A stretch of 64,000 nucleotides of DNA from Polynucleobacter sp. MG-5-Ahmo-C2 (GCF_018687735.1 NZ_CP061304.1:1426001-1490000); one strand, 5' to 3'. Numbered from the stretch's first letter, positions 9,217 through 19,226 are shown. Program-made: numbers and translations. The notes: a model not told the origin generated them from the letters alone.

Positions 9217-10050
9217 ATGACTCCTCTAATTACCGCAAACCAGTTAGAAGAAATCCTCAATAGTGGTGAGAATGTTTTACTCTGTGATTGCCGTTTCGAT
9301 TTAGCCAATCCAGAAGCTGGAAGAAAAGCATACGAAGAGAGCCATATTCCTGGCGCTATTTATGTTGATCTTGATCAGGACATGTCCGGTAGCAAAAATG
9401 GAAGCAATGGTCGACACCCACTTCCCCCACCTGAAGACTGGGCAAAAACTAAAGCACGTTTAGGGATTGGCCAAAATACTTTAGTGGTTGCCTATGACAA
9501 GCAAGGCTCGGTCTATGCTAGCCGCCTTTGGTGGATGCTCAAAGCCACCGGACACGCTAATGTACGAGTGTTGAATGGCGGCCTAGATGCTTGGAATGGC
9601 CCCATGGGCACAATGCCTCGTAAACCAACCCCAGCTTCTCAAACAATTGAGCCGATGCCCTATGTTGGTCTAGCCTTAGTGGATGAGGTGCTCGCCAATC
9701 TTGAGTCTAAGAAAAATCTAGTGCTCGATGCCAGAGCAAGTGATCGCTTTCAGGGCCAGAATGAAACCCTAGACCCAGTTGGTGGCCATATACCGGGAGC
9801 CAGTAATCGATTCTTTAAAAACAACTTATCTGCAAGCGCATTTAAGGTACCAGAACAATTATTTAAAGATTTTGTAGAGCTGCTGGGAGCCAAAAAACCA
9901 TCTGAAGTAATTCATCAATGTGGTTCCGGCGTTACAGCCTGTCACAATCTTTTAGCGATGGAAGTGGCTGGATTAAAAGGCTCCCGTCTTTATGCGGGCA
10001 GTTGGAGCGAGTGGTGTGCCGATCCCAAGAGGCCCGTTGCTACCGACTAA
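9217..10050 (+). CDS. sseA: 3-mercaptopyruvate sulfurtransferase
   Basis: Two-domain rhodanese of 277 residues. The C-terminal active-site loop is C235-GSGVTA, the form typical of mercaptopyruvate rather than thiosulfate sulfurtransferases (which have CRKGVT). The N-terminal rhodanese domain lacks a catalytic cysteine loop, as is normal. An AGGA Shine-Dalgarno lies 6 nt before the ATG. It probably shares a transcript with the upstream Rieske gene; the pairing could reflect sulfur supply or repair for an Fe-S protein, but that is inference. Converges on the ZIP gene with 4 bp between stops. Confidence 0.92.
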   Translation: MTPLITANQLEEILNSGENVLLCDCRFDLANPEAGRKAYEESHIPGAIYVDLDQDMSGSKNGSNGRHPLPPPEDWAKTKARLGIGQNTLVVAYDKQGSVYASRLWWMLKATGHANVRVLNGGLDAWNGPMGTMPRKPTPASQTIEPMPYVGLALVDEVLANLESKKNLVLDARASDRFQGQNETLDPVGGHIPGASNRFFKNNLSASAFKVPEQLFKDFVELLGAKKPSEVIHQCGSGVTACHNLLAMEVAGLKGSRLYAGSWSEWCADPKRPVATD

Positions 10051-10054
10051 TCTA

Positions 10055-10828
10055 TCAATGCAGCATCGATAACAAGATCACAAATCCTACACCGCACCCA
10101 ATTAAAACCGTTTGACGCAATGACTCGACCCAATGAGGGCGGCGGTGCATTTGCGGAATTAAATCACTTACAGCAATGTAAATAAAGCTACTGGACGCAA
10201 TGACGAGTAAATACGGCATTGCTGTATGCGCCTTCTCCAGGAAGAAATAAGCCAGGACGCCACCTACCACCGCTGATAGGCCGCAAATAAAGTTGTACAA
10301 CAACGCGCGAGCCCTCGTAAATCCGGCATTCAGCAGCACAATAAAGTCGCCAATCTCTTGCGGAATCTCATGAGCAATGATTGCAATCGCAGTGAAGATG
10401 CCAACCTGGTAGTCAGCCATAAATGCAGCGGCAATCAAGATGCCATCCACAAAATTATGAATACCATCGCCAACCAAAATCATCCAACCGCTTCGGCCAG
10501 CATTCTCGGCATCGTGCCCATGATGATGCTGATGACCATCGCCCTCGTGATGATGGTCATGACGCAAGAGAGCAATTTTCTCAAGCAAGAAGAAGCCCAA
10601 TAACCCAGCAAGTAGGGTGGCAAACAAAAGCTGTGGGCTTGCTCCTTCCGTGCTAAATGCCTCCGGCAAGGAATGTAGCAAGGCGGTTGCCAGCAAAATA
10701 CCAACCGACAAGCTCACCATGTTATTAACCATCTTTGAAAGCATGGCTAAGGAACAGCTGGCGGCTACCAAGACACTAACAGTACCTGCAAGCGCGGTAA
10801 CCAAAAGAATGGTCTGTAAAACAGTCAT
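10055..10828 (-). CDS. ZIP family metal transporter
   Basis: 257-residue inner-membrane protein with about eight hydrophobic segments. The metal-binding signature of transmembrane helix 5 is present (IAHEIPQEIGDF), as is the helix 4 DGIHNFVDGI motif. A long His/Asp-rich cytoplasmic loop (HDHHHEGDGHQHHHGHD) in the middle is typical of zinc/iron ZIP transporters. Expected to import divalent metal, most likely zinc. It is the third gene after polA and the hydrolase on the minus strand, 5 bp after the hydrolase stop, so operon membership is likely. Metal specificity cannot be read from sequence. Confidence 0.93.
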   Translation of the reverse strand: MTVLQTILLVTALAGTVSVLVAASCSLAMLSKMVNNMVSLSVGILLATALLHSLPEAFSTEGASPQLLFATLLAGLLGFFLLEKIALLRHDHHHEGDGHQHHHGHDAENAGRSGWMILVGDGIHNFVDGILIAAAFMADYQVGIFTAIAIIAHEIPQEIGDFIVLLNAGFTRARALLYNFICGLSAVVGGVLAYFFLEKAHTAMPYLLVIASSSFIYIAVSDLIPQMHRRPHWVESLRQTVLIGCGVGFVILLSMLH

Positions 10829-10833
10829 AGTGA

Positions 10834-11718
10834 CTAAGCTACTCCCATTTTCTTAAACCAAGCAATGCACTTCTCCCAGCCATCTTTGGCGGGACCTTCA
10901 CGATAACTGGCACGATAGTCAGCATGGAATGCGTGGGGGGTATCGGGATAGATCTCAAATTGACAAGCTTTAGCAGCGGGATTTTTTGCAGACGCTTGAG
11001 CCAAGGCCGCCTTCATTTGATCAACACTTTCTAAAGAAATACCAGTATCTGCAGCGCCATACAAACCGAGCACTGGCGCCTTCAAGTCAGCAGCGATATC
11101 CACTGGATGGCGAGGATTGCCTTCAGTCTTTTCACCGATTAAGCGGCCATACCACGCAACACCCGCACGCACTTGTGGCAATGTTGCAGACAACCACGTG
11201 ATACGACCACCCCAACAAAAGCCAGTAACACCAACTCTTTTAAGATCGCCACCATTTTTACCTGCCCAAACCAATGCAGCCTGTAAATCATTTAATACTT
11301 GGGTATCCGAGGTCTTAGAAATAATATTGGTGAAAATCTCGGCGATAGTGCCATAGGTATTGGGATCGCCAGCGCGAGCGAAGAACTCTGGAGCAATAGC
11401 AAGATATCCCAATTTTGCAAAACGTCTAGTGACATCAGCAATGTATTCATGAACACCAAAGATTTCACTCACCACAATAATAATGGGCAACGGTCCTTTG
11501 GCTTTTTCAGGCCGCGATATATAAGCAGGCAGCTGAAAGCTACCCACTGGAATCATTTGCTCGCCTGCTTTCAGACCATTGAAATCTGTCTCAATAGCAG
11601 CAGCCATGACTGGCTCAGATGCTGCCACAAAACCAACACCGATAGTCGTTACAGCTGTAGCGCCTATTGCCGAAGTCTTGATAAAACCTCTCCTACTATT
11701 TTGTATTTTTTCAGTCAT
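10834..11718 (-). CDS. Tat-exported dienelactone hydrolase family protein
   Basis: Alpha/beta hydrolase of 294 residues with the dienelactone hydrolase triad: C168 in GFCWGG, D224 in GAADTG, and H262 in TPHAFH. The N-terminus carries a twin-arginine signal (SRRGFIKTS at residues 8-16, then a hydrophobic stretch ending AAA near residue 41), so the mature enzyme should be periplasmic. A GGTGGAG ribosome-binding site precedes the ATG. Dienelactone hydrolases open lactone rings in chlorocatechol breakdown, but many homologues act on other esters; no aromatic degradation genes are nearby. Lies between polA and a ZIP transporter. Confidence 0.9.
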   Translation of the reverse strand: MTEKIQNSRRGFIKTSAIGATAVTTIGVGFVAASEPVMAAAIETDFNGLKAGEQMIPVGSFQLPAYISRPEKAKGPLPIIIVVSEIFGVHEYIADVTRRFAKLGYLAIAPEFFARAGDPNTYGTIAEIFTNIISKTSDTQVLNDLQAALVWAGKNGGDLKRVGVTGFCWGGRITWLSATLPQVRAGVAWYGRLIGEKTEGNPRHPVDIAADLKAPVLGLYGAADTGISLESVDQMKAALAQASAKNPAAKACQFEIYPDTPHAFHADYRASYREGPAKDGWEKCIAWFKKMGVA

Positions 11719-11739
11719 TCTTTTTCTCCACCTTTATTT

Positions 11740-14574
11740 CTAGTGCGCCTCTTCCCAATTATCGCCAATACCAATACTAACCACCAAAGGTACTTTCAAC
11801 TCAGCAACATTGCACATTAAGCCGGGTAACTGAGCTTGCAATAGTTCGATTTCGTCTAAAGGGACATCCAACACCAATTCATCGTGCACCTGAAGCAGTA
11901 ATTTAGTTTTCAATTGTTCTTTTTCTAGCCAATTCTCAACCGCAATCATGGCTAACTTAATCAGGTCTGCGGCAGTACCCTGCATCGGAGCATTAATGGC
12001 CGCCCGCTCTGCGCCTTGGCGACGTGGGCCATTAGATCCCTTTATCTCCGGTAACCAAAGGCGGCGCCCAAAGACTGTTTCCACATAACCATTTTCTCTG
12101 GCTTCCAAGCGAGTGCGCTCCATGTACTGAGCAACGCCAGGGTAACGATCAAAATATTTAGCAATATAGGTTTGTGCTGCAGCGCGCTCAATGCCTAAAT
12201 TGCCAGCTAAACCGAATGCGCTCATACCGTAAATAAGGCCGAAGTTAATGACCTTAGCATAACGTCGCTGCTCAGAGCTCACCTCATCCAATGGAATACC
12301 AAAGATCTCTGCAGCAGTTGCCTGATGAACATCCTTGCCATCCCTAAAGGCAGTCAACAGATTTTCATCTTCAGCGATATGCGCCATGATGCGCAACTCA
12401 ATTTGAGAATAATCTGCCGACAGTAATTTACAACCATCCGCGGGCACAAAAGCCTCGCGAATACGACGGCCCTCTTCAGTGCGCACAGGAATATTTTGCA
12501 AATTTGGATCGCTAGAGGCCAAGCGGCCAGTGACTGCAGTAGCCTGAGAAAAGTTGGTATGCACGCGCCCAGTCTTGGGATCAGCCATGCGCGGTAGCTT
12601 CTCAATATAAGTTGACATCAACTTGGCCAAACTACGGTAGTCCAAAATACGCGCTGGCAAGGGGTAATCCTCTGCCAGTTTTTGCAATACCTCTTCATCG
12701 GTAGATGGCGCACCCGAGGGTGTCTTCTTGATGATTGGCAATTCCAATTGACCAAACAAGATTTCGGCAATCTGCTTAGGCGATTGAATATTAAAAGGTT
12801 GGCCGGCGAGCTGATGGATTTCTCCTTCTAATTCGAGAAGACGCTTACCGACTTGCTGACCTTGCTTGGCTAATAAAGCCGAATCGATCCGAATGCCATT
12901 ACGCTCCATGATGCCAAGCACCCGCATTGCCGGCATTTCAATCTTTTCATAGACATATAGCAAGCCAGGATTTTCCTGAATCTGTGGCCAGAGCTCTAAA
13001 TGCAGGCGCAAAGTAATGTCTGCGTCCTCTGCCGCGTAATCTGTAGCAATCTTTAAATCGACCTGATCAAAACCAATTTGATGGACACCTTTGCCGCAGA
13101 CCTCCTCATAACGAATAGTCTTCATACCAAGGTGACGCTCAGCCAAGCTATCCATATTGTGTGGAAGATGAGACTCTAGTACGTAAGACTCCAGCAAGGT
13201 ATCAAATGCAATACCGCCTAGAGTAATTCCATAGTTGGCAAAGATATGCGCGTCATACTTTAAATTCTGCCCCACCTTTAGATGCGTTTTACTTTCCAAC
13301 CAAGGCTTTAATGCTGCAAGCACGGCAGCACGATTAAGTTGCTCTTCACCATTACGATGCGCGACCGGAATGTAACAAGCCTCACCTGGCTTTACCGACA
13401 AAGAAATACCAACCAACTCTGCAGCAAGTGCATCAAGACTAGTTGTTTCGGTATCGACAGCAGTCAGCCCAGCCAACTCAATTTTCTGCAGCCACTTCTC
13501 TAAGCTCGCTTTATCAACTACGCATTCATAATTTTTACTTATCGAATCTTGCAAATCCCTAGTGTCTTGCGATAAATCTTTTGTTGGGGATCTTGCAATT
13601 GCTGGAGATTTTTTAGATAAGGTGGTTTCCTCGGATGTTTGATTAGCAATTGGAGTACCCGCCAAATCAAAGGCAGCTGCAGGCTCAGATCCCTCATTGG
13701 ATGGGCTTGTGAGCTGTTTTTCAACATCTCGCAGCCAGGTCTTAAAAGCATAACGATCAAAGAGCTCTCTCAGTAAGGCAGCATCTTCCGACTTCGCATG
13801 GAGATCATCTAAACCAGGTAAATGCGGGGATAAGTCACAATCGGTTTTAACGGTAATGAGTTGACGCGCTTGCGGTAGCCAATCTAATGAAGCACGTAAA
13901 TTTTCACCAACTACGCCTTTTACTTGATCGGCATTGGCCATCAAACGATCGAGATCGCCAAATTCTGCTAACCATTTATTTGCCGTCTTAGGTCCAGCTT
14001 TAGGCACGCCAGGAACATTATCGACTGTATCGCCAATGATCGATAGATAATCGACTATCCGCTCTGGTGGCACTCCGAACTTTTCTACTACACCTGCGAT
14101 ATCTAACTTTTCGTTAGTCATCGTGTTGATCAAAGTTACCGATGAATTGACCAACTGAGCTAAATCTTTATCGCCAGTAGAGATAATGGTTTCCCAACCA
14201 GCTTCTGTGGCCTGACAGGCTAAAGTACCAATCACATCGTCAGCCTCAACTCCAGAAACCATTAATACTGGCCAACCAAGCGCTTTGACAATGGCATGGA
14301 TAGGCTCAATTTGTTTGACCAAATCCTCAGGCATCGGGGAGCGATGAGCCTTGTACTCGGAGTACATTTCATCGCGGAAGGTCTTACCTTTGGCATCAAA
14401 AACACAGGCAATGTGGTCGGCCTTTAGCTCAGACCTCGCCCGGCGCATCATATTGACCATGCCATATATGGCCCCAGTGGGCTCTCCAGCCCCATTTCTG
14501 AGGTCTGGCATGGCATGAAAGGCGCGGTAAAGGTAGCTAGAACCGTCTACCAACAAGAGTCTATGTTTAGTCAT
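11740..14574 (-). CDS. polA: DNA polymerase I
   Basis: 944 residues from the ATG of MTKHRLLLVDGSSYLYRAFH; five codons upstream are also open but unlikely. All three domains are present: N-terminal 5'-3' exonuclease (GVEADDVIGTLA, STGDKDLAQLV), central 3'-5' proofreading domain with the DTET acidic pair, and the polymerase domain with motif A (SADYSQIELRI), motif B (KVINFGLIYG) and motif C (QVHDELVLDV). It removes RNA primers and fills repair gaps. No Shine-Dalgarno precedes the ATG; a weak TACGAT box lies 6 nt upstream. Divergent from the DUF2782 gene. Confidence 0.97.
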   Translation of the reverse strand: MTKHRLLLVDGSSYLYRAFHAMPDLRNGAGEPTGAIYGMVNMMRRARSELKADHIACVFDAKGKTFRDEMYSEYKAHRSPMPEDLVKQIEPIHAIVKALGWPVLMVSGVEADDVIGTLACQATEAGWETIISTGDKDLAQLVNSSVTLINTMTNEKLDIAGVVEKFGVPPERIVDYLSIIGDTVDNVPGVPKAGPKTANKWLAEFGDLDRLMANADQVKGVVGENLRASLDWLPQARQLITVKTDCDLSPHLPGLDDLHAKSEDAALLRELFDRYAFKTWLRDVEKQLTSPSNEGSEPAAAFDLAGTPIANQTSEETTLSKKSPAIARSPTKDLSQDTRDLQDSISKNYECVVDKASLEKWLQKIELAGLTAVDTETTSLDALAAELVGISLSVKPGEACYIPVAHRNGEEQLNRAAVLAALKPWLESKTHLKVGQNLKYDAHIFANYGITLGGIAFDTLLESYVLESHLPHNMDSLAERHLGMKTIRYEEVCGKGVHQIGFDQVDLKIATDYAAEDADITLRLHLELWPQIQENPGLLYVYEKIEMPAMRVLGIMERNGIRIDSALLAKQGQQVGKRLLELEGEIHQLAGQPFNIQSPKQIAEILFGQLELPIIKKTPSGAPSTDEEVLQKLAEDYPLPARILDYRSLAKLMSTYIEKLPRMADPKTGRVHTNFSQATAVTGRLASSDPNLQNIPVRTEEGRRIREAFVPADGCKLLSADYSQIELRIMAHIAEDENLLTAFRDGKDVHQATAAEIFGIPLDEVSSEQRRYAKVINFGLIYGMSAFGLAGNLGIERAAAQTYIAKYFDRYPGVAQYMERTRLEARENGYVETVFGRRLWLPEIKGSNGPRRQGAERAAINAPMQGTAADLIKLAMIAVENWLEKEQLKTKLLLQVHDELVLDVPLDEIELLQAQLPGLMCNVAELKVPLVVSIGIGDNWEEAH

Positions 14575-14660
14575 ACCGCAATCGTACAATCTAGTTGTGA
14601 ATTGCCTACAGGTCTGGTTAAGGAACCGCCCGAGAGTAGGCTTAAAAAGGTGAAAAAATA

Positions 14661-15071
14661 ATGCATGCTCTAACTAACTTATTTGGCCGCGCCCTCGGTA
14701 AAAACCTTGCTCTCATGAGCTTTTTGGTGATTTTTGGACTTTTAGGAGTATCGCCGGCACAAGCCCAGAATAACAGCCAAGCGCTGAGTCCCTCTGAGCT
14801 CAACCGGATCAATAATCAACCACTAGCACCTACAGTGAGTCCAGCTGGCGTCCTAGAAGGCCCTCAAAGTCGGCAACCAAGCTATCAATATAAGAATGAC
14901 CGAGGTACGGAAGTTAAAGAATATAAAGATGTGAATGGCCCAACTCAAGTTCAGGTCAAAACAAAGTACACCAGCTACGAAATGTCGCCACCAGACTCAG
15001 TGAAGCCTGGCCCTCCATCTGGCGAAGGTGGCTTGCTAAGCGTACCTAGCATTAGCATTCCCATTCAATAA
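14661..15071 (+). CDS. small secreted DUF2782-like protein
   Basis: 136 residues with a clear signal peptide (hydrophobic core from about residue 15, predicted cut after SPAQA). The mature protein is hydrophilic; its middle part (TEVKEYKDVNGPTQVQVKTK) resembles DUF2782, a small periplasmic family found beside polA and thrB in betaproteobacteria. The tail is Pro/Gly-rich. Function unknown. AAGGTG precedes the start as ribosome-binding site. The gap to thrB is 16 bp, so the two are probably co-transcribed. Assignment to DUF2782 is from memory of the family, not from a search. Confidence 0.7.
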   Translation: MHALTNLFGRALGKNLALMSFLVIFGLLGVSPAQAQNNSQALSPSELNRINNQPLAPTVSPAGVLEGPQSRQPSYQYKNDRGTEVKEYKDVNGPTQVQVKTKYTSYEMSPPDSVKPGPPSGEGGLLSVPSISIPIQ

Positions 15072-15087
15072 AAATCGTTACCGCTTT

Positions 15088-16065
15088 ATGGCTGTTTTTA
15101 CCCCCATTGAACTCGAAGATATTTCCCATTGGATTTCTGAAGACTTCAATATTGGCCAAGCCAGGGAACTTCGTGGCATCCATGGTGGTATTGAAAACTC
15201 TAATTTTTTCTTAGACACCATCAAAGATGGCAAAAAACAAGAGTACGTTTTAACCATCTTTGAGCGGTTAACTGCGCAGCAACTACCCTACTACCTTGAG
15301 TTAATGCGCCACTTGGCAAACAAAGGAATCTCGGTTCCAAAGCCAATTGAGAATCACAAAGGTGAAATTCTGTTTTCACTAAAAGGCAAACCCGCGGCCA
15401 TTGTTACTAAGCTTCCAGGCTTATCCAGGTTGCAGCCAGAGACAAAACACTGTGCTATGGTCGGCGAGATGTTGGCTAAGATGCATTTAGCTGGAAAAGA
15501 TTTTTCCAAGACGCAAGAGAATTTACGCAGTCTTGCGTGGTGGCAAAAAACAATTCCGCTGGTATTGCCACATCTCAATACATCACAAAAAGATTTACTC
15601 ACTCATGAACTGACTACCCAAGAAGCATTTTTCAGCTCTGCCGCTTATGATGCAATTCCACAAGGCGCCAGCCACTGCGATCTATTTCGCGACAATGTCT
15701 TGTTTGATCCACAAGGTACAACTGATGCCTCAAAAGATCAATTAGGTGGTTTCTTTGACTTTTATTTTGCAGGTACTGACAAGTGGTTATTTGATCTAGC
15801 GGTCACTGCAAATGATTGGTGCCTTGCTGAGAACAAACAGGATTTAGATCCTGCGCGTCTAGATGCTCTTTTGCAGGCGTATCAAACAGTGCGCCCCCTC
15901 ACTAAGGAAGAGCAAGCAAGTTGGCCCCTCATGTTGAGAGCGGCAGCTCTACGTTTCTGGGTATCCCGCCTTTGGGACTTTTATCTACCCAGGGATGCGC
16001 AAATGTTGACACCACATGACCCGACTCACTTTGAACACATTCTATTAAGTCGTCGATCTCTATGA
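15088..16065 (+). CDS. thrB: homoserine kinase (choline-kinase fold type)
   Basis: 325 residues. Phosphorylates homoserine on the way to threonine. This is the ThrB type with the aminoglycoside phosphotransferase/choline kinase fold (Pseudomonas type), not the GHMP kinase of E. coli. Conserved start MAVFTPIELEDISHWI, the GGIENSNFFL loop, and the catalytic loop SHCDLFRDNVLFD followed by the FFDFYFAG metal-binding aspartate are all present. Its stop overlaps the start of the following membrane protein by 4 bp (ATGA). Confidence 0.93.
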   Translation: MAVFTPIELEDISHWISEDFNIGQARELRGIHGGIENSNFFLDTIKDGKKQEYVLTIFERLTAQQLPYYLELMRHLANKGISVPKPIENHKGEILFSLKGKPAAIVTKLPGLSRLQPETKHCAMVGEMLAKMHLAGKDFSKTQENLRSLAWWQKTIPLVLPHLNTSQKDLLTHELTTQEAFFSSAAYDAIPQGASHCDLFRDNVLFDPQGTTDASKDQLGGFFDFYFAGTDKWLFDLAVTANDWCLAENKQDLDPARLDALLQAYQTVRPLTKEEQASWPLMLRAAALRFWVSRLWDFYLPRDAQMLTPHDPTHFEHILLSRRSL

Positions 16066-16841
16066 AACTGAACTCCATTGCACCCAAAGAAGGCTATACC
16101 TGGATAAGACAGGGTATTTGGCTCTTCAAACAAAACCCACTGGGCTTTTTAATGCTGGTCTTTATCTATGTCTTTGCCGCTCAATTGGCAGTCATTATTC
16201 CCGTGATTGGTGTATTTGCCGTGCTACTACTAACACCAACACTAGCGCTTGGTTTTATGACGGCTTGTCGTCAAGCCATTCAGAAAGAGCGCATCAGTCC
16301 AATGGTGTATTTAATCGCACTAAAGTCTGGCACCCTTGTGCGTAGGCGTATCTTGCAGTTGGGCTTAGTGTATGCCGCGCTGATTTTACTTCTCAGCTTC
16401 GCCTTGAGCCTTTTGGTTGATTTTGAATTACTCATTCCATTGATGATGAGCGATAAGCCAATTACACCTGAAGCACTACGTGAAATTTATTTAGTCCTTT
16501 TCTTTGGAGCGGCTCTATATATTCCAATAGCGATGTTGATGTGGTTCTCTCCGGTGCTGGTAGCCTGGGCAGATATGTCAGTTGCTCAAGCGCTCTTTTC
16601 AAGCTGCTTAGCGTGCTGGACCAATAAGGGAGCATTCTTTTTTTATCTCTCTATTTGGAGCGTGATTCTGATTGCAATTCCGCTAACAGTAGGCATAGTT
16701 TTTGATGCAATGGATTTTGGCCAAGCAGCTTCTTTCATCATTGCACCAATCTCCATGGCTGGCTTAACAGTCATGCACTGCTCTTTTTATGCCACTTGGA
16801 AAGCCTGTTTTACTGAAGACGCAGTAGTTCTGACGCCTTAA
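16062..16841 (+). CDS. BPSS1780-type integral membrane protein
   Basis: 259 residues with five or six strongly hydrophobic segments (for example around residues 28-70, 100-125, 145-180, 195-220 and 225-250). The GYTWIRQGIWLFKQNPLGFL start matches the uncharacterised BPSS1780 family of Burkholderiales. Function unknown; no catalytic motif is evident. Its ATG overlaps the thrB stop, so translation is probably coupled, and it converges on uvrD with 14 bp between stops. Confidence 0.8.
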   Translation: MKLNSIAPKEGYTWIRQGIWLFKQNPLGFLMLVFIYVFAAQLAVIIPVIGVFAVLLLTPTLALGFMTACRQAIQKERISPMVYLIALKSGTLVRRRILQLGLVYAALILLLSFALSLLVDFELLIPLMMSDKPITPEALREIYLVLFFGAALYIPIAMLMWFSPVLVAWADMSVAQALFSSCLACWTNKGAFFFYLSIWSVILIAIPLTVGIVFDAMDFGQAASFIIAPISMAGLTVMHCSFYATWKACFTEDAVVLTP

Positions 16842-16855
16842 ACTTTTCTGTTTTT

Positions 16856-19219
16856 TCAGTCTATTGCAGCAAGCTTGGCAATACTGAGTTGCAACCACTT
16901 CACACCGTGACGCTTGAAGCTCACTTGTGCACGTGCATCAGCATCAACACCCTCTAAGCCTGTAACGCGCCCTTCACCAAACTTGGTGTGAAACACATTC
17001 TGACCAATTGTGAATGGATAATTTCCGCGCGGGGGCGAAGCCAATCGCTTTACCTCCATCGAGGCAGAACCTACGCGTTTAGCAGGTCTTTGACGTTCAC
17101 TGCCAGAATCAAAGAAATCATTAGATTCATACTCGCGTTGCCGGGTATAACCATCTTGCCATGTAGAGCCCGATTTAGAGCTACCGCCCCAACGCGCATC
17201 TTTTGCCTTAGGCGTTAACCACTTCAAAGATTCAGAAGGCAGCTCTTCTAGGAAACGTGATGGCATGTTGTAGCGTACTTGACCATGCAGCATCCTTGAC
17301 TGCGTATGCGACAAATACAAACGCTCTTTGGCGCGGGTAATCGCAACATACATCAGGCGCCGCTCTTCTTCTAAACCATTTTGCTCATTGATACTATTTT
17401 CATGAGGAAATAGGCCCTCTTCAAGTCCGGTAATAAACACAGCAGTGAACTCTAAGCCTTTTGCAGAATGCACCGTCATTAACTGCACGGCATCTTGCCC
17501 AGCCTGCGCTTGGTTATCACCTGCCTCCAAAGAAGCATGGGATAAGAATGCAGCCAAGGGGGACACCTCAACAACGCCAGGCGCATTTTCACCAGGAAGC
17601 ATGGCGGCAGCGGCATCTTGCCCATAGCCCTCTTCTGCAATAAATGCAGTTGCAGCGTTAATCAATTCTTGTAAGTTCTCTACACGATCTTGACCTTCGC
17701 GCTCGGAAAGGTAATGCTGAATCAAGCCACTGTGTTGAATCACAAATTCAACAGTTTCCGGAAGGGTATTGTGACGCGTAGCTTCACGCATATGATCTAC
17801 CAAGCGTACGAAACCACCAAGCGCAGCGCCAGCTTTGCCCTCCAAGGAGGCTGCGGCGGTATATAAAGAAGATTGCTGACTTCTAGCGGCATCTTGCAAA
17901 GCCTCAATTGATCTTGCGCCGATACCGCGGGTTGGGAAATTCACGACACGCGAGAAGGAGGTGTCATCGTTGGGATTTTCAAGCAAACGCAAGTACGCAA
18001 GAGCATGCTTAATTTCAGCGCGTTCGAAGAATCGCAAACCACCATATACACGATACGGAATAGCCGCTGAAAACAAAGCGTGCTCAATAATGCGAGACTG
18101 AGCATTACTTCTATAAAGCAATGCCACTTCAGTACGTTTGATGCCACTACTGATCAATGCTTTAATCTCATCAACCAGCCAAGCGGCTTCAGCGTGATCG
18201 CTAGGTGCCTCATAAATGCGGACCGGCTCGCCATGGCCTGCATCGGTTCGCAGATTTTTACCAAGTCGTTCTGAGTTATTCGCAATCAAATGATTTGCAG
18301 TATCCAAGATATGGCCGTGTGAGCGATAGTTTTGCTCTAACTTGACCATCATGGGGTGAAACTGCTTTTCATAAAGACGCATGTTTTCAACATCAGCGCC
18401 GCGGAAAGCATAAATACTTTGATCATCATCGCCCACCGCAAAGACGGCACTACTTCCAGCGCCGCTGACGTTGATGCGACTTGCATCATGGCCTGATAAT
18501 AATTTGAGCCAAGCATACTGCAAGGCATTGGTGTCCTGAAACTCGTCAATCAAGATGTGACGAAAACGCTCTTGATAATGTGTACGAATCGCTTCACTAT
18601 GCTTTAGTAATTCATAACTGCGCAAGAGGAGCTCGGCAAAATCTACTACGCCTTCGCGCTGACACTGCTCATCATAGGCCGCGTACAGTTGCGCCATCTT
18701 CGCCTGAAAATCATCCCCTACCGATAAATCTTTGGCACGTTGCCCCCGCTCTTTTGCGTGCGCAATAAAGTACTGCAGTTGTTTTGGAGGGTACTTTTCA
18801 TCATCAACCTTCAAACCCTTCAAAAGACGTTTGATAGCCGAAAGCTGATCTTGGGTATCCAGGATCTGGAATGTTGATGGCAAGCCAGCCTCTTTATGGT
18901 GGGCCCGCAATAAACGATTGCAAAGGCCATGAAAAGTGCCAATCCACATGCCTCGGGTATTAATAGGCAACATGGCACTTAAGCGCACCATCATCTCTTT
19001 AGCCGCTTTATTGGTAAAAGTTACCGCTAGAACGCCAATAGGGGACACCTGACCGGTCTGAATCAACCAGGCTATACGGGTGGTGAGGACGCGGGTCTTA
19101 CCACTACCAGCCCCAGCCAGAATCAAGGCGGATTGGGCTTGGCCGTTTTCATTGACAGGCGGGAGGGTTACTGCCTCGCGCTGTTCTGGATTGAGGTTCG
19201 CGAGCAAGTCAGAGTACAT
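16856..19219 (-). CDS. uvrD: ATP-dependent DNA helicase UvrD/PcrA type
   Basis: 787-residue superfamily 1A 3'-5' helicase for nucleotide excision and mismatch repair. Motifs seen: Q-motif/N-terminus LNPEQREAV, Walker [10 protein letters not shown], motif II DEFQDTN, motif [16 protein letters not shown], motif IV LEQNYRS, motif [10 protein letters not shown], and motif [15 protein letters not shown]-terminal Tudor-like tail ([19 protein letters not shown]) follows a Ser/Arg-rich linker, as in UvrD and PcrA. It is divergent from valS with a 24-bp gap; a TATAAT lies 7 nt before the ATG with no useful Shine-Dalgarno. Confidence 0.95.
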   Translation of the reverse strand: MYSDLLANLNPEQREAVTLPPVNENGQAQSALILAGAGSGKTRVLTTRIAWLIQTGQVSPIGVLAVTFTNKAAKEMMVRLSAMLPINTRGMWIGTFHGLCNRLLRAHHKEAGLPSTFQILDTQDQLSAIKRLLKGLKVDDEKYPPKQLQYFIAHAKERGQRAKDLSVGDDFQAKMAQLYAAYDEQCQREGVVDFAELLLRSYELLKHSEAIRTHYQERFRHILIDEFQDTNALQYAWLKLLSGHDASRINVSGAGSSAVFAVGDDDQSIYAFRGADVENMRLYEKQFHPMMVKLEQNYRSHGHILDTANHLIANNSERLGKNLRTDAGHGEPVRIYEAPSDHAEAAWLVDEIKALISSGIKRTEVALLYRSNAQSRIIEHALFSAAIPYRVYGGLRFFERAEIKHALAYLRLLENPNDDTSFSRVVNFPTRGIGARSIEALQDAARSQQSSLYTAAASLEGKAGAALGGFVRLVDHMREATRHNTLPETVEFVIQHSGLIQHYLSEREGQDRVENLQELINAATAFIAEEGYGQDAAAAMLPGENAPGVVEVSPLAAFLSHASLEAGDNQAQAGQDAVQLMTVHSAKGLEFTAVFITGLEEGLFPHENSINEQNGLEEERRLMYVAITRAKERLYLSHTQSRMLHGQVRYNMPSRFLEELPSESLKWLTPKAKDARWGGSSKSGSTWQDGYTRQREYESNDFFDSGSERQRPAKRVGSASMEVKRLASPPRGNYPFTIGQNVFHTKFGEGRVTGLEGVDADARAQVSFKRHGVKWLQLSIAKLAAID

Positions 19220-19226
19220 CGCCCCA

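Noticed and set aside
10358..10603. Asn/Met-rich plus-strand frame opposite the ZIP His-rich loop
   Set aside because: A shadow of the His/Asp codons of the real ZIP gene.
11299..11820. 173-codon open frame antisense to the hydrolase and the polA end
   Set aside because: Crosses two real genes on the other strand; low-complexity Ser/His/Asn content typical of a shadow frame.
14575..14586. Leaderless start for polA from TACGAT 6 nt upstream
   Set aside because: The box matches only 4 of 6 and no -35 is visible, so I did not list it as a promoter.
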